DNA of 64,000 nt, taken from assembly GCA_949825065.1 (NCBI GenBank), contig OX463849.1, positions 32,848,043-32,912,042 on the forward strand. Reading direction: 5' to 3'. Position 1 is the first letter of the stretch, and the number at the start of each line of letters is the position of its first letter. Shown piece after piece: positions 1 to 11,665 of the stretch. The translations under genes were made by a program, and so were the position numbers. Under the pieces are notes generated by a model. That model was not told the origin of the DNA, ran no database searches, and saw only the letters and a list, made by a program, of their open reading frames with translations. This DNA is from Odontocerum albicorne (Eukaryota; Arthropoda; Insecta; Trichoptera; Odontoceridae).

Positions 1-1329
1 TATGCACGATGAGGTGTATGAACGAGTTAAAAGTGATAGATGTGAGCCAGAAAATAATCAAATGGACCTGTCGTATTTAATCATGAGGGCTGCCTCTATG
101 AGATGTTGACTCCTAGCTATTCTTCGATCTTTCTGGAGATCTTCCTCGGGAACGACTGCCTGCGAACATTGCTATTATTTACAAATAGCTTTACCGGTGT
201 CTTGTGTGGTTTGTACATCATCTCACAATAAGTTCAACTTCTACGAGTATTTCTCTGATACGGGAGTTTCAAACTCTATATTTAAGCGATTTGTCTGTAA
301 AGGCTCTGAGGTTTTTATTTCATTGGTTTTGAGCATATTTTTTTTTTCGTTGCATCTGCTATCAACTCTATTCCATGATTGATTGGCCTAACTCTGGAGA
401 AATTTCTACGTGGGGAAATTTGAGGGGTACGAGAAAAAAATACGTGTATTTAAGTTAATTAGGAATGGTTATATTTCTGTATTAACAAATACTATTTATT
501 ATTATCCTTAGTAATATTTTATTAAGGTGTTTAATTAAGGTGGAACAATCTCAGAGTATTAAAAAGGATTTATATGTGAAATCGTCTTAAGAAGAAATTA
601 TTCGTTTTTATGAGTCATAGTTTCTAAGTATGGAATTTCATTATTTCCTGAACTCATAAATTCCAACTTTACAAACAAATTATTCAATCTAAATAAGGAA
701 TTTGACTTTACGACTAAGAATCTCATGGGTTTATACACCATTAAACAAAGTCAGGGCCGGTACGTTTGATACATTTATTTATTTAACACTTTCATACAAT
801 TACACATGGCGGATTTCTTGCTTGAAAGCAGTTTCATTCAATAAACAAGTCGTATCGGACGTATGCGTCACCTAAAAAATATGATTTATTTTGTTTTGTA
901 TGATACTGTGTACCTATTTTGTAATGACATGTTCCTTATGCGTGGCCTTTGCAATAGTTACTATGAAAAGTCGGTCGGCCCATGCAAGCGAATAACGCGC
1001 GAGGTACATAGTATCTAGCAAGCCATGACGGCATACACGGGCGAATAAAGGGGATAACGATGAGCGATGGGCTGCACATAAGGAACGAAAAACGTCAAAA
1101 ATATATTTTCAGTTTCTGGAACGTCTACTGTGTTTTTACTTACGACCAGCTTCTACCTCCTAAAGAGGATTTCTTTTCACCCTGCTACTTTTCACCAGGA
1201 AAGCATAAAGTAAACCGAAATCTTCGCGTATTGAGCGGCTGACATCCACTTATTTTACAGTTTTTGTACCGGTGCTCTGTACACACGTCTTTGTTTTATT
1301 ATAATTACTGGTAGCCATGATCGATCCTT
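1..1329. other. A+T-rich stretch without recognisable gene
   Basis: I see no splice-bounded exon, transposase or repeat that I can name here. The short open frames at 197-382 and 1060-1242 have no recognisable motif and ordinary length for random A+T-rich DNA. One copy of the over-represented 8-mer TACGAGTA lies at 242. Confidence 0.5.
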
Positions 1330-1690
1330 TAATGTAGTGATTAATATAAAATAAGGAGGACAATGAATGTTGGTGGAGAGTGAAGATAAATTGCAGAGTT
1401 CGCGATGTAAATTGTGTGAGAGATGCAAAGAGAAAGAGAAAGAGACCTGTGAATGAATGTTGTAAAATGCAAAGTAATGTTGATTGAAAAGTGGGAAAGG
1501 AAAAGTAAATGCGATAAATGGGTTAACAATAAGAGATTGGAGAAAGTCGAAGAACTCGAGTATTTGGGTAGTATTTTCGCAGATGACGGAAGAGTTGAGA
1601 TATATATCGAACGACGGGTAGTGATAGGATAAGTCAATGGGACAATAAAACATATACCATATACTCGAACCGGACAGGATCAAAATTTGC
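1330..1690 (+). mobile_element. LINE reverse-transcriptase fragment (degenerate)
   Basis: The plus frame across about 1490-1640 reads EELEYLGSIFADDGRVE and then ERRVVIG before a stop. This matches the minus-strand fragment at 56320-56532 (SSIFTDDGRVKRDIELRVAI). That motif lies in the region after the reverse-transcriptase palm in many insect non-LTR elements. The frame is broken on both sides, so this is dead. The same family recurs at least fifteen times in the window. Confidence 0.7.
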
Positions 1691-1694
1691 TAAG

Positions 1695-1935
1695 CTGGTC
1701 GAATCGGACAGTGCCGACTATGATTTCCTTGCTTCATCCTCGACCACGCCTTTCACTCAAAATTTGTACTGTTAGTTTAGTTAGTATTTCTTTATTAATT
1801 TGTTATACACGCTCAAAAAATCTCAGAGTGTCTTTATTCATCTTTTTCAACACAGTCGACATTCATTCCTAATCTTTTTATTCCGTATTCTCCTCATTGT
1901 CCACCCATGTATGATATTTTTCTCAGGACATCATT
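1695..1935 (-). mobile_element. LINE 3'-region fragment (minus)
   Basis: The sequence resembles the minus-strand copies at 39345, 42395 and 55863: a C-rich phrase of the type cacgcctttcactcaaattt, then tctttattca, then a stretch matching the start of the YDRIR motif. No open frame survives. It lies tail to tail with the plus-strand fragment just upstream, so two insertions or an inversion are involved. Confidence 0.55.
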
Positions 1936-2490
1936 TCTACAACATTTATTCGGTTGTTTGCAATACATATTATGAACTTAATTTGTTGTCCTGTGATTGT
2001 GTGAAACTTTTGTTAAGAATATAAATAAATCTAAATTGAAAAAATATCTTTCTTGTTGATAACATTTCATTTCGCTCACAGGTAGCAAGCACTTGTCGTT
2101 TAGGCGGACCTGAGCAAACGTTACGAAACTACGAGAAAATTCGGTATCAAGCTGTGCAGATGAGCAAATAAAAGATATGACCAAGCATTAACAACAAAAG
2201 AGTCTTGGTTCATTAACTCGGTTAGAGCTGCTTGCGGCAAGTAAGACTAATTGTGGAACCACACACAACAATGCTGGTCTAATTGAAAGATGAACGGTGA
2301 GTCACGACAGGTAGCGGGGAAGTTCTAATTACTCTTCAAACAATCTAAGTCACCTGCTGGTGGAAGGAAGGGGAATGGCGTAGAAGAAAGGTGAAAGAAG
2401 TTGGTAATTGAAAGAGTTGAAAGGAAGTCTTGATTCGGTGTTTTTATAGCCTTTGAAAAAGCTATATTTTTTAGCTTCTAAGTAAGTATA
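1936..2490. other. unassigned A+T-rich stretch
   Basis: Nothing recognisable. The short frames at 1800-2024 and 1978-2184 overlap LINE debris or carry no motif. Confidence 0.4.
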
Positions 2491-3055
2491 ATAGGTCTAA
2501 CGCTTAGCATTCACGGTAAGACTCGGTTACTGGCGGATTCTATTCCGGACTGGTTATACTCTTATACCTTCTTACATATGAATTTTAAAATTCTGATTGT
2601 GTTCTTGTTAACAGCATTGGAGTCTTTCAAACTTTATTATTTCTGAAATAGGTTTAGCTAGCTGGAAAGCGGTCTTAAAGTGATCATTATAGTCTAGAAA
2701 TAGCACTCTACAAAATAATCAACAAAAAAAAACAACATAAAAAGGCCCTAGTCATGTTCTCAACTATTTTATATCTATATACTTTTATGTTTTTCTATTA
2801 GTCCTTATAGCGGTATTAATGAACACAAAAAATACGCTGTATAAAACTCTGCTCAACTAAAGGTTACAACAGATTAAACGTGCAAATCGCATTGGAAGTT
2901 TAATCTCCTTACCATCGTTACTGTTAGTGCCAGGGTTTGATATGTTAACACTACGGACTTGCTGAAGAGAAACAGCTTGTACCTACACAATACACCAATA
3001 TACACGTTGGAGTCTTCCATCCACAAGATTTCTGGCGATCATGAGGGATAGTCTA
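2491..3055 (+). repeat. dispersed repeat with tRNA-like head, copy 1
   Basis: It starts with a tRNA-like head (ggtctaacgcttagcattc as a possible A box, ggattctattcc as a possible B box). A downstream body of several hundred bases then matches the locus at 45511-45890 in order: the gactggt-t-actctta phrase, an A-rich tract, a gtttaatctgtc-like phrase, and a final cttccatc-acag/aag phrase. Length and the pol III-like head suggest a long SINE, a family distinct from the commoner SINE elsewhere in this window. Divergence between the two copies is high. Confidence 0.5.
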
Positions 3056-3145
3056 TTTTATAGCTTTAAGCCATTGTTTACTGTCAATTCTACAATAACA
3101 GCATTTCAGTCATGTGACATAAACGTGAGATTTTTTACAACGTTT

Positions 3146-3287
3146 TCGTTACATATGGTACAGCTTGGTAGCCTTATTGCCATATGATAATCTCTTATGA
3201 AAAAAATAAAAAAATGGATATCAATTAGTTTCTAATCCGTAACCTCCGATTGGAAGACAGGTGTCTTACCAACTAGGTCACGGAGTT
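3146..3287 (-). mobile_element. tRNA-derived SINE copy (minus)
   Basis: Read on the minus strand it has the family order: a tRNA-like head with ctagttggtaagacacctgt (A-box region), a degenerate B-box side, then the body containing agagattatcatatggcaataag. It lies head to head with the plus copy at 3366. Confidence 0.65.
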
Positions 3288-3365
3288 TATTTCACTTCTA
3301 ATTTTTTAATTCTACTTTTTTTATTTTTAAAATTTTATAAATAAATATTTTTATAAAATTATTAT

Positions 3366-3530
3366 CTTCGTGGTCTAGCTGGTGAAATGTCTTTCTCCCA
3401 ACCAGGCGTATACGGGTTCGCTTATGCTTGTTACTAAAGGTCTTTTTAATATCTTTCTGGTTGATTTGAAGAGATTATCATCCAACAGTTTATATTGCTT
3501 GCAATGAAAATGTAATACAATAATACAATG
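3366..3530 (+). mobile_element. tRNA-derived SINE copy (plus)
   Basis: The tRNA-like head (gtggtctagctggtgaaatgt, then acgggttcg as B box) is followed by the family body (ctttctggttgatttgaagagat) and the family tail gcaatgaaaatgtaatacaa. Divergent but complete from head to tail. Confidence 0.65.
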
Positions 3531-4405
3531 ACCACGACTCGACTAACTAGGAAACAACCTGTATTTAGTCTGATAAGCATAAACCTTTTGTACATTATTA
3601 TTATAAAATCGGTAGATTAATCTTATAATCAAATTTATCTGATATATTTACATGGAATTAACTTTAAACAGAAAAATATCGATATGAGGAAACATTGCCA
3701 TTTTAAGTAATTTTTAATCGATAGCCTAAGTATTCTATGATATTAAAAGCGAGTTAAATGCTTGACTTCTGCCCAAGTTACCCGGGTTTACTAAAAGAAG
3801 GTTGAAGTTTGTTTTATATATGACCTTAAGCATGTTTCTGCATGGTTGGAAGATATTGTTATATGGTAATAATCTCGCGAGATACAGTACTGTATACAAT
3901 GAAAGTGTAATTACACACGATATTACAATTTGACAGAAACGTGAATTAATTATTTATAAATCAAATGTCATAAGCTTGTTTTGTTGTACCAAACTTCCAT
4001 TTTGACAATCTTAAAAGTTTTCATAGAGCGAAACAGGCCTGTTACTCCCTGTATGTTTTATTTTGAAGAATTGATTTTCATTTCAGTGAATTTATTTACT
4101 TATTTTAATATTTACATGTAAATAAATGTAGTAGATTTATTGTTATTGACTTAGTAAATAAATTTGAAGTAGGGATAAGGATGGGAATTATGCAGGATTA
4201 GGAACTAGGGATATTTTGTGATCTATAGTGTTTTTGAGGGTTTTTTTAAATTACAAGGATGAAGTATATTTGATTATATATCATACTTAAGGAATTGTAT
4301 ATAATCAATATACTAGGAAGATCAAATATATTTTGAGGTTTTCGTGATTCTTCGTTTCAGTAGTTTAAAATCTTTCGGAGTGATATCGCGTGGTTTTGGC
4401 TTATG
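3531..4405. other. A+T-rich stretch with a SINE tail at 3810-3925
   Basis: Only 3810-3925 is recognisable: the headless 3' half of the common SINE (gaccttaag...gcatggttggaagatattgt...actgtatacaatgaaagtgtaa). The remainder has no feature I can name. Confidence 0.5.
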
Positions 4406-4448
4406 ATGCCGACGTTTCGAAAATTTTGCAGTTTCATCTTCAGGGATT
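4406..4448 (-). ncRNA. hammerhead-ribozyme-like core, locus 1
   Basis: On the minus strand the order is CTGAAGA, a short stem-loop, then GAAACGTC. This fits the hammerhead pattern CUGANGA - stem II - GAAA - very short stem III - UH. Flanking CC and GG can form the base of stem I. Two other loci (8001 and 58869) show the same order with different stem II sequence. Penelope-like elements are known to carry minimal hammerheads. Here stem III would be two pairs with no loop, so it would have to act as a dimer or is decayed. No reverse transcriptase is visible next to it. Confidence 0.35.
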
Positions 4449-5619
4449 GTTTGTAATTAACTTTGCCTTAAGTCGCCTTGTACAACTGATACAAAGAAAA
4501 TCGTTTCAAAGCCGGAAATAATCGACTCTTGTTTGTGATTTTTAGTTTTTCAACAATTATTGTAACTAGTTATTTATTGATTTGGTATTTAAGTTAGTTG
4601 CTATATAAACTTGGTAAGTTATGTATTGAGTACAGCTTGATAATGATTTTGCAAAGAGAAACAGATCTCTCACGAGTTAATGTATAGATTTTTTTCGCAT
4701 TTAAGTGTCAAATCATCCTCTTTAATTATTATTGCACTTATTTCAGTTAAGGTCTAAGTTTCTCATCCATAAAATAAATAAGAGTGCACGTTACATTAAC
4801 GTTCACGATAAAGTCTTGATATTTCGTGTGTCGAGAGATATATTCCCTTAATGTATAATCACGTTAATTAATAAATACAAATCATGGCATCAAGTGGAGT
4901 TTTCATTGTCAAATATTATCTTATAATTAGATAAATTGGCAATTAAATATTTATACATAGCTAAGAGTAGTGCAACTTTCACCACCTTGTTATGTGGGCA
5001 CGTTTTCCAGTTGTTCACTATTATTATATATATGGGGCTTACAAAGCGTGCCATACGCCAATTAATTATAGTCTTATACTAATATAATTTAATTAATCAT
5101 CAATAATCCATCTGGACCTATTGAAAAACAGATTTCGTCTCTGAAATTGAAAAGTTTAGAAATGGTTTAATACTATCAAAATCAAACCAATGATTTTTGA
5201 TTAATAAAATTTTTGAAAACTACACATATGATGAAAAAAAACGATCAATTTTATTTATTTAGAATATATAAATAAATAAATAAAATCAAATAAATAGATA
5301 ATAGGTTTATTGACAGTAACAAAGTATTTATGTTATCCTATATGGTATATTTTGAAATGGCATTGATATATGATATGTTAAGGAGGCGATGGAATAGAAA
5401 ACATATTAGGTGCATCTCATAATATCCTCCCTATCGAGATGAACCTCCACCAATAGAAGGGCAAGCCTAGCCATGAGGACATCAGATGGTTTACAGTCCA
5501 CCCCCCTTGAATAAATTATAAGTACAAAAATCGTTAAATGATAATTAACCAGCGGATTAAGACAATTATAACTCGATAAATGTATAAAAATTGTTAAAAA
5601 CATAAATGTAAACACTCGC
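4449..5619. other. unassigned A+T-rich stretch
   Basis: No gene or named repeat is seen. An ATAA/AATA simple tract lies around 5255-5300. The open frames near 5406-5785 are shadows across LINE and SINE debris. Confidence 0.4.
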
Positions 5620-5750
5620 ACATATCATATACACACAAACCTAGATTTACTAGTAGCGTAGAGTAGGAAATGTAGAAAGTCAGAGAAATCGTAGAAGGTG
5701 TATGGATGTGGAAGAGGCTAAGGACGTGTATCGAGATATGAATGTCGATT
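5620..5750 (+). mobile_element. LINE 3'-end fragment (plus)
   Basis: The sequence matches the coding tail of the common LINE: the plus frame gives the CMDVEEAKDVYRDM type of phrase seen at 55863-56219 as CMNVEETKDVCQNR. It breaks off where a SINE copy begins. Confidence 0.6.
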
Positions 5751-5754
5751 TGGA

Positions 5755-5940
5755 TGTCTCCCCAGCCCGGAGGTTCCGGGTTCAAATCTCGCCGGAGCTC
5801 AGAGTTTTTTAAAAAGGATTCAAGTCTGGTTTTTACTTAAGGCCTCTTTAACATATTTGTAGTTGGTTGGATGAGATTTCCATATGGCAATAAGGCGGCT
5901 AAGTTGTACGGTATACAACGAAAGTATTATTAATACAATA
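5755..5940 (+). mobile_element. tRNA-derived SINE copy (plus)
   Basis: It starts inside the tRNA-like head (cccagcccggaggttccggg, then gttcaaatc as B box). It continues with tttttaaaaaggattcaagt, the ggttggatgagatt body and the tail cggtatacaacgaaagta. The A-box half is missing, apparently lost at the junction with the LINE fragment. Confidence 0.75.
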
Positions 5941-5967
5941 CATACAATGTCTGGTGTTCTGTTCTTA

Positions 5968-6245
5968 TTACCTACCCTTACAGGAAAATAGTGTAATGGT
6001 ATTTATGTACGTATAAAAATAAAATGAAAAAAGAGACCTAATTTTAAAAACAGAGAAATGAACAAGAAGATAATAATTTCTTCTTTTTCCCAGTGTCATG
6101 TCAGGACCCCCAACGTTGAATATCACCTGAGAGTAGACATCTTTGTCCCCGGCAGCCCGAAAAAGATCCCCGACGCTCCTTATACCAGTACAATCACGTA
6201 TATTGCGGAGCCAGGAGAGTTGCATCCTGCCAACACCTCTTCGAC
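5968..6245 (-). pseudogene. LINE reverse-transcriptase C-terminal remnant (second family)
   Basis: The minus frame reads MQLSWLRNIRDCTGIRSV, then LFRAAGDKDVYSQVI. WLRNIR-x-WTG followed by LFRAA-DR is a phrase I know from the extreme C-terminus of a different group of insect non-LTR reverse transcriptases. Here the usual W of WTG is C. It is only 85 codons and no catalytic palm motif is present, so this is a fragment. It differs from the RWFGRIERM family seen elsewhere in the window. Confidence 0.55.
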
Positions 6246-6339
6246 CCTATATTTTGCCTTACTTATTTAGTTAAGGGCAAATATCAGGTAGTCCTGTTTC
6301 GAATCAATGCGTGTCCAGTTTGGACCATAGCATATTCGC

Positions 6340-6500
6340 ATAGAGTGTTTTCTATGGGCCATGGCTTTCACACGATCAATCAATGAGTACCATTGAAGAG
6401 TGGAATAAATGTTGTAGAAATGCGTGCAGTTAAAATAATTAATTGGGAGACAATGTATAAGAGAATAAGAAATAAAGTAATTACATGAAATATGAAAAGT
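6340..6500 (+). mobile_element. LINE fragment (plus)
   Basis: The plus frame gives INVVEMRAVKII, then ETMYKRIRNKVI. These match RINAVEIHTLRII and MYDRIRNELIRD of the minus copy at 11666-11920. Interrupted by stops; not functional. Confidence 0.6.
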
Positions 6501-6523
6501 ATAGAAAAGTACAGTTTTTTTAG

Positions 6524-6567
6524 CAATCATTAAAAAATCTTACGAGAGTAAGCTTTTTTAATGATTG
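6524..6567. repeat. near-perfect 20-bp-stem hairpin
   Basis: The 20 bases from 6524 pair with the 20 bases ending at 6567, with a single mismatch, around a 4-base loop (gaga). The outer 14 pairs are A+T-rich and the inner five are CTTAC/GTAAG. Confidence 0.75.
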
Positions 6568-8000
6568 ATGCTCCAATTAGAATTTTGAGTGCGCATGAAT
6601 ATAAATACACACTGTCACCATTTTTTAAACATTGTGTGAATCATATAAAAAAAGCAGTTCACACGTGCATACCACATATCACACAAAAAATACAAACTTG
6701 AGATAGATCAAGGGTCAGATAATCAAAGGCCTTAACATAAAAAGAAAAAAATAATCCAGTCGAAAATTGAACGAATTGAATGACACTGTGGATATATTCT
6801 CGGCACCGTCTAGCAGTATTAGAAGAATCCTGGCTCATATTCCTCCTAACGAATAAGCTAACTTTAGAAACATACCCTCTTTGTGTAACAGAAGAAATCC
6901 GTGCAAAGTGAAAAATAAAAATATATACAAATAAAAATCAAACGCACATTGAAAATTCAAAATATTTACAGAGATCTCGAAAAGTTTCAGAAAAATAAAG
7001 TCAACAAAAAGAAAGAGAAAAAAATCAACGAGTATCACGCTGTGGGAATTTATGGTTCAAATAAACAAAAACGCTATCTACGAGTACAAGAACTTTTAAA
7101 GGCATTAAGATTGTAAACAAATATGTCCGAGACTGCAGCATAGTCATTACCCAATCGATGCAATCTGAATACGAGAGAATTCGAGTAATATTTAGTTCTA
7201 CAACTCTCGCGCTGGAATATAAATTATCATGTGAATATATTTAAAAAATTTAAACAATAATATCGAAAATGTTATTGTAACAGTTTTCCCTTGAAAGAGT
7301 TTAGCGACACATGAAAAACATCTTTCTGATGGGACACGCGGTTCAAAAATGTGATTGCTCTACCTATTACAACATAAATAACATACACGTGTATGGATGG
7401 GTCATCTGTTCTTTATTGATGATTGGAATCAGAGCTTTTTTTTGGAAGTGCAAATAAATAATTGTAACAAAACTATTCTAAGGCAATCCTAGCCTGGACT
7501 TAAATAGTTCTTCGGATGTGACCTTTTAACTTCTCAGGGCGGTTTCGTTCCAAGAGATAAATGCAGTCGGCTAGAGATGCTGCATCACACGCTCTTCAGA
7601 GATGATCTCCGCCGACTGAGGTGCATTTCTAATAAGGCTGCCATATTTGGATGCTGCATTGTAATCGTTATGTGTAACGTGTTGCTACGAGTATATGGGA
7701 ATTGCATTTATGACTAGAATTTTGCATGGCTTTTCATAAATTCCATAGTTAGTTTTAAAGCGAACAATTTCTTATTCGCTAGTTTAAATGTTTTTAAAGC
7801 CTTGTTGAGTTTGTTAATGCCGAGACATTGCAGCCTTTCGGAGACATTGCAGCCTTCATCATAAGGGCGATGTCAAACAAACATTACTGAATATGACATT
7901 TTATTTTTTTTATCCTCTCTAGGTCCCCGACCCGAATGTCCCTAACCCTTAGTAGCGTGTATATCGGTACCAGTTAGAACAGAATTCAGTCTTGTTTGTG
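6568..8000. other. unassigned stretch with one G+C-richer imperfect hairpin
   Basis: No gene seen. 7558-7628 is G+C-richer than its surroundings and has an inverted pair (aaatgca with tgcattt and gtcggc with gccgac) around a loop of some 37 bases. I cannot assign it. TACGAGTA occurs at 7079 and 7686. Confidence 0.4.
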
Positions 8001-8040
8001 CTCCCCTGAAGATGAAGTGAAAGTCTTGAAACCGGTAGGG
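8001..8040 (+). ncRNA. hammerhead-ribozyme-like core, locus 2
   Basis: The order is CCC-CTGAAGA, a hairpin with AAG/CTT as stem II, GAAAC-CG-GTA, then GGG. AC/GT would be stem III with a two-base loop, A the cleavage-site base, and CCC/GGG the base of stem I. All invariant core positions of the hammerhead (CUGANGA and GAAA) are present. Compare 4406-4448 and 58869-58912. It is an inference from pattern only; stem I beyond three pairs is weak. Confidence 0.4.
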
Positions 8041-8223
8041 TTATACCGTTATAAATAGTGTTTGATAAATCAAATTACAATGTCTTTAAACCTCCACAAC
8101 GTTAATGTCTTAACTATAAACAAAATATAAGAAAAATATATAAAGCGGTTATAAGTGTAAAAAAATCCCACCATAATCACCTAACACCAAAAGTAAACAT
8201 TAGAATTAGAAACATTGTAACTA

Positions 8224-8397
8224 TATTGTATTACACTTTCGTTGTACACAATACAACCTCCCGGGCCTATTGGCATGTGACAATCTCTTCCAACCAACCT
8301 GAAAGGTGCTAGAGACGGCTTAAGTGAAACATAAACTGGAATTCTTTTTTCCGGGCTGGGAGACAGGCGTCTTACTAACTACCAATGTCACAGAGGC
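8224..8397 (-). mobile_element. tRNA-derived SINE copy (minus)
   Basis: The reverse complement of the family tail (ttacactttcgttgtacaca) comes first, then caatctcttccaaccaacct, then the tRNA-like head with ccgggctgggagacaggcgt. Nearly complete; the B box is lost. Confidence 0.75.
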
Positions 8398-8834
8398 TGT
8401 AATTTACACGGAGGCAGACATAATTTTACAAAGGATTATTCTCTGATTTGTAGACAAAAAATAGCATTCATCAACCCACAAACATCAAGGAAAAGTGAAA
8501 TATCCAAGAATTACTTCATCATCATATGATTTTGATTCAATTTGATTTTCATCTTGCGTTGACGTCATCTTTTACTAATTCTGATTTATTGATTATAAAG
8601 GCGGTATTCTCTATTTTGAAAATTGATTAGTTTGGACGTGCTCTGTTTTTCTAGATGTTTCCAAACTTCTCGTAACTTCTCTACCACTTCTATAGATGAC
8701 TATTTTAAATCTTTCATCGTTCAATCTTTCTACTTGGTCAAATCATCTCAATGCAAATTTCTGAGTGTTTCTTAATCGAAAAATATAACTGACCTATCGG
8801 GTTTCACCGTGTGTTTGACATATAACATAGATAC

Positions 8835-9095
8835 CATCACGCCGTTTTCCTGTTGAGGTAAGCAGAGAGAACAGAGCGCTAGACTTTTCCATATCGACAC
8901 ACATGTTTCACCTCTTCCACATCAATACGCTTTCTCACACAGTTAATACGACTTCTTACATTTTCTTCTTTTAAAATGTCATTCACTTAATCTAACCATA
9001 CCTTCCTTGTTCTTCCTCAACCACGCATTCGAACTTTACATTTATTTTGTTAATCTTTCTTTATTCATTTGTTCCACGTATCCAAATCATATATC
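8835..9095 (-). mobile_element. LINE 3'-end fragment (minus)
   Basis: It begins with the family 3' terminus (accatcacgccgttttcctg), followed by the C-rich and pyrimidine-rich complement of the RT tail, as at 55863 and 39345. It is a degenerate copy with no open frame. TACTCGTA lies just beyond at 9134. Confidence 0.65.
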
Positions 9096-9454
9096 ATAGT
9101 GTCTGAACTCAAATAATTTCCGAGTGCACAAACTACTCGTATCTCAGAGTAAAAAATAACAAACGAACAAAACAGGAAGAATATCTTCTTAAAACTGTGA
9201 TTATTTAAAAAAACTAATTTGAAGGAAGACAGGAACCAATAACGTTTATTTCGGACAATGCCCTTCCTTTGTTCCTGAGACAATCCGAGGAGCTTAATAA
9301 TCCATGACTGGTCGCCACTTACCACGGCTAATTGATGAGCAGGCCACTTCCTTCCCCTTATTATATTATTTGACTTCGATACTTTTTTTAATATGGTGAC
9401 ATCTTATTTAATTCTTCCCTTGTATAAATTATATATGTATAATGCTGCTCAAGT
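9096..9454. other. unassigned stretch
   Basis: Nothing recognisable; the 86-codon minus frame at 9065-9325 has no motif. Confidence 0.35.
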
Positions 9455-9645
9455 GTTATACTCTTGTATAATGATAAATCAAAAGATAAAATAAAGGTGA
9501 TAAAAAGATGTGAAAGGAAAAATAAATGAAATATATAAGTGAACAATAAAATATTAAAGCAAGTTGAGGAAATTGACCATTTGGCTAGAATTTTCTCAGA
9601 TATGGAAGAGTTAAGAGGGATATCAAATGGGGCAAATACATGGTG
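9455..9645 (+). mobile_element. LINE RT fragment (plus, very degenerate)
   Basis: It resembles 1490-1640: the order is a K/R-rich stretch, then a degenerate version of the EELEYLGSIF-x-DDGRV region, with frameshifts. It abuts the 85-bp tandem array. Confidence 0.45.
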
Positions 9646-9646
9646 G

Positions 9647-10545
9647 GTTAGATACAATTTTCTCCTGTTTAAGAGCAAATGTAGTATACTGAAAGACTTT
9701 TCTAGATAACAGGAAAAATTGTTAATCTTAGGTTAGACACAATTTTCTCCTCTTTAAGAGCATATGTACCAAAGTGAAAGACTGTTTTCTAGATAGCAGG
9801 AATAATTGTTAATCTTGGGTTAGATACAATTTTCTCCTCTTTAAGAGTATATGTAACATAGTGAAAGACTGTTTTCTAGATAGCAGGAATAATTTTTAAT
9901 CTTGGATTAGATACAATTTTCTCCTCTTTAAGAGCAAATGTAGTATACTGAAAGACTTTTCTAGATAACAGGAAAAAATGTTAATCTTAGGTTAGATACA
10001 ATTTTCTCCTCTTTAAGAACATATGTACCAAAGTGAAAGACTGTTTTCTAGATAGCAGGAATAATTGTTAATCTTGGGTTAGATACAATTTTCTCCTCTT
10101 TAAGAGCAAATGTAGTATACTGAAAGACTTTTCTAGATAACAGGAACAATTGTTAATCTTAGGTTAGATACAATTTTCTCCTCTTTAAGAGCATATGTAA
10201 CATAGGGAAAGACTGTTTTCTAGATAGCAGGAATAATTGTTAATCTTGGGTTAGATACAATTTTCTCCGCTTTAAGAGCAAATGTAGTATACTGAAAGAC
10301 TTTTCGAGATAACAGGAACAATTTTTAATCTTAGGTTAGATACAATTTTCTCATCTTTAAGAGTAAATGTAAAAAGATCCAAAAATTTCCAATAAATATC
10401 TTAACAGTCAGAACTTATCCGATGAAGGAGTAAGGTGTCCTACCATCGGACCGAAACTCCGAACAAGCTATCCATCACTTGAAAAAGTAAATGTAGTATA
10501 CGGAAAGACTGTTTTCTAGATTACATGAATTATCGTTACTCCTTT
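9647..10545 (+). repeat. 85-bp minisatellite, dimeric
   Basis: Each unit starts gttagatacaattttctcc and is 85-87 bp. Two subtypes are visible. A has gcaaatgtagtatactg and gataacagg; B has gcatatgtaac/ccaaagtg and gatagcagg. The order is A-B-B-A-B-A-B-A plus a partial unit. The array resumes at 10486-10545 after a 114-bp insertion. Confidence 0.9.
10372..10485. mobile_element. 114-bp insertion with 10-bp target duplication
   Basis: The insertion interrupts the 85-bp array and is bounded by direct repeats agtaaatgta at 10362-10371 and 10486-10495. Inside is a 23-bp segment (10419-10441) identical, inverted, to 36483-36505, and the similarity extends about 20 bases on the ATCG/ACCGA side. A-rich ends and a 10-bp duplication fit a small retroposed sequence. 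A tRNA-like or snRNA-like parent is possible but not shown. Confidence 0.6.
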
Positions 10546-11659
10546 GAATTCATTCCCATTACACATAGCATATCAATGTCTAGTGAGCAACTCTTTTAGT
10601 TCGCCACACAATCTATATCATTTTTCATACTAGTAAAATGATTTCATATAATTTTGACAGTTGTTAGATACTCGAGTATTCATATTGACGAGTAAACAAG
10701 AGATAAGACCAAAAGTATTTGGTACAATACCTATGTACAACATATTCGTTTGAAACTTCTCACATTGTGCTATTACGAGCTATTTTTTGTTATTCTTGAG
10801 CCCAGAGCCGTTTCTAGCCTTTTTTTGATCAATATTTTATTTTATGACAATTTGAATTCATTAATCAATCGGGTTGAGTCATAAAAAAACTATTGTTTCA
10901 AATATCAATATTAATATTCAATAATAAAACAGCAAAGATATCTTAGTCAATTATACACGTATATTCAGCATTATTTGCAATGACTTACTGACATTCATCA
11001 GGTAGTTTTTAACCTTTCCCTTCCTGTGCTAAATAAAGCCGCGCGTTCTGGTGCTGTGTATTCAATACATATCAATATACATGTAAAAATGAAAGATTTA
11101 AAATTGAAAAAATAAGAATATTCATAGCCAATCGTTTAAATTATTGAAATATTAAATCGAAAGTGATAATCATTGAAATTTAATTTCTGATAACATGAAA
11201 AAAAAAACGTCGGCTGACGACCACCTTAAACGAAAGCCCGACAGCTACTGAAGCGAGCGAACTGAGATTCTATTTCTTGCGTTCCCATATACCGAAGTAG
11301 AGTGAGAGTGAGACGTGAATAGCGTCGCTTCTTCATCCATAGCGGTTTTTTAGAATGAATACGCCTACGTCACACGTTTGATTGTATTGGTGAATTTATT
11401 CCTGATTTTCACAAAATATTTCTGATGTGGTCGATAAGTGCTAATTATTATTAATATTTTTTTTTTCATTCAATGCGTAAATGTATTACAAAAGAATACA
11501 TAAAATCTGAACCCAGTATTTATTATATTTATAAAGATATTAAAGTTTTTAGAAGCAATGTGTACTAGTTACACATCACAGGGAAGAAGGGTTAATATCT
11601 TTCGAGTAGCATTCCGCTGATTTTGACGTGAAAAATTTTTCGACAAATTCTCGAACCTG
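10546..11659. other. unassigned A+T-rich stretch
   Basis: No gene seen. 11205-11400 is G+C-richer (cgtcggctgacgaccacc, gaagcgagcgaactgag) but I recognise neither a coding frame nor a known repeat. Confidence 0.4.
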
Positions 11660-11665
11660 GTTTTA

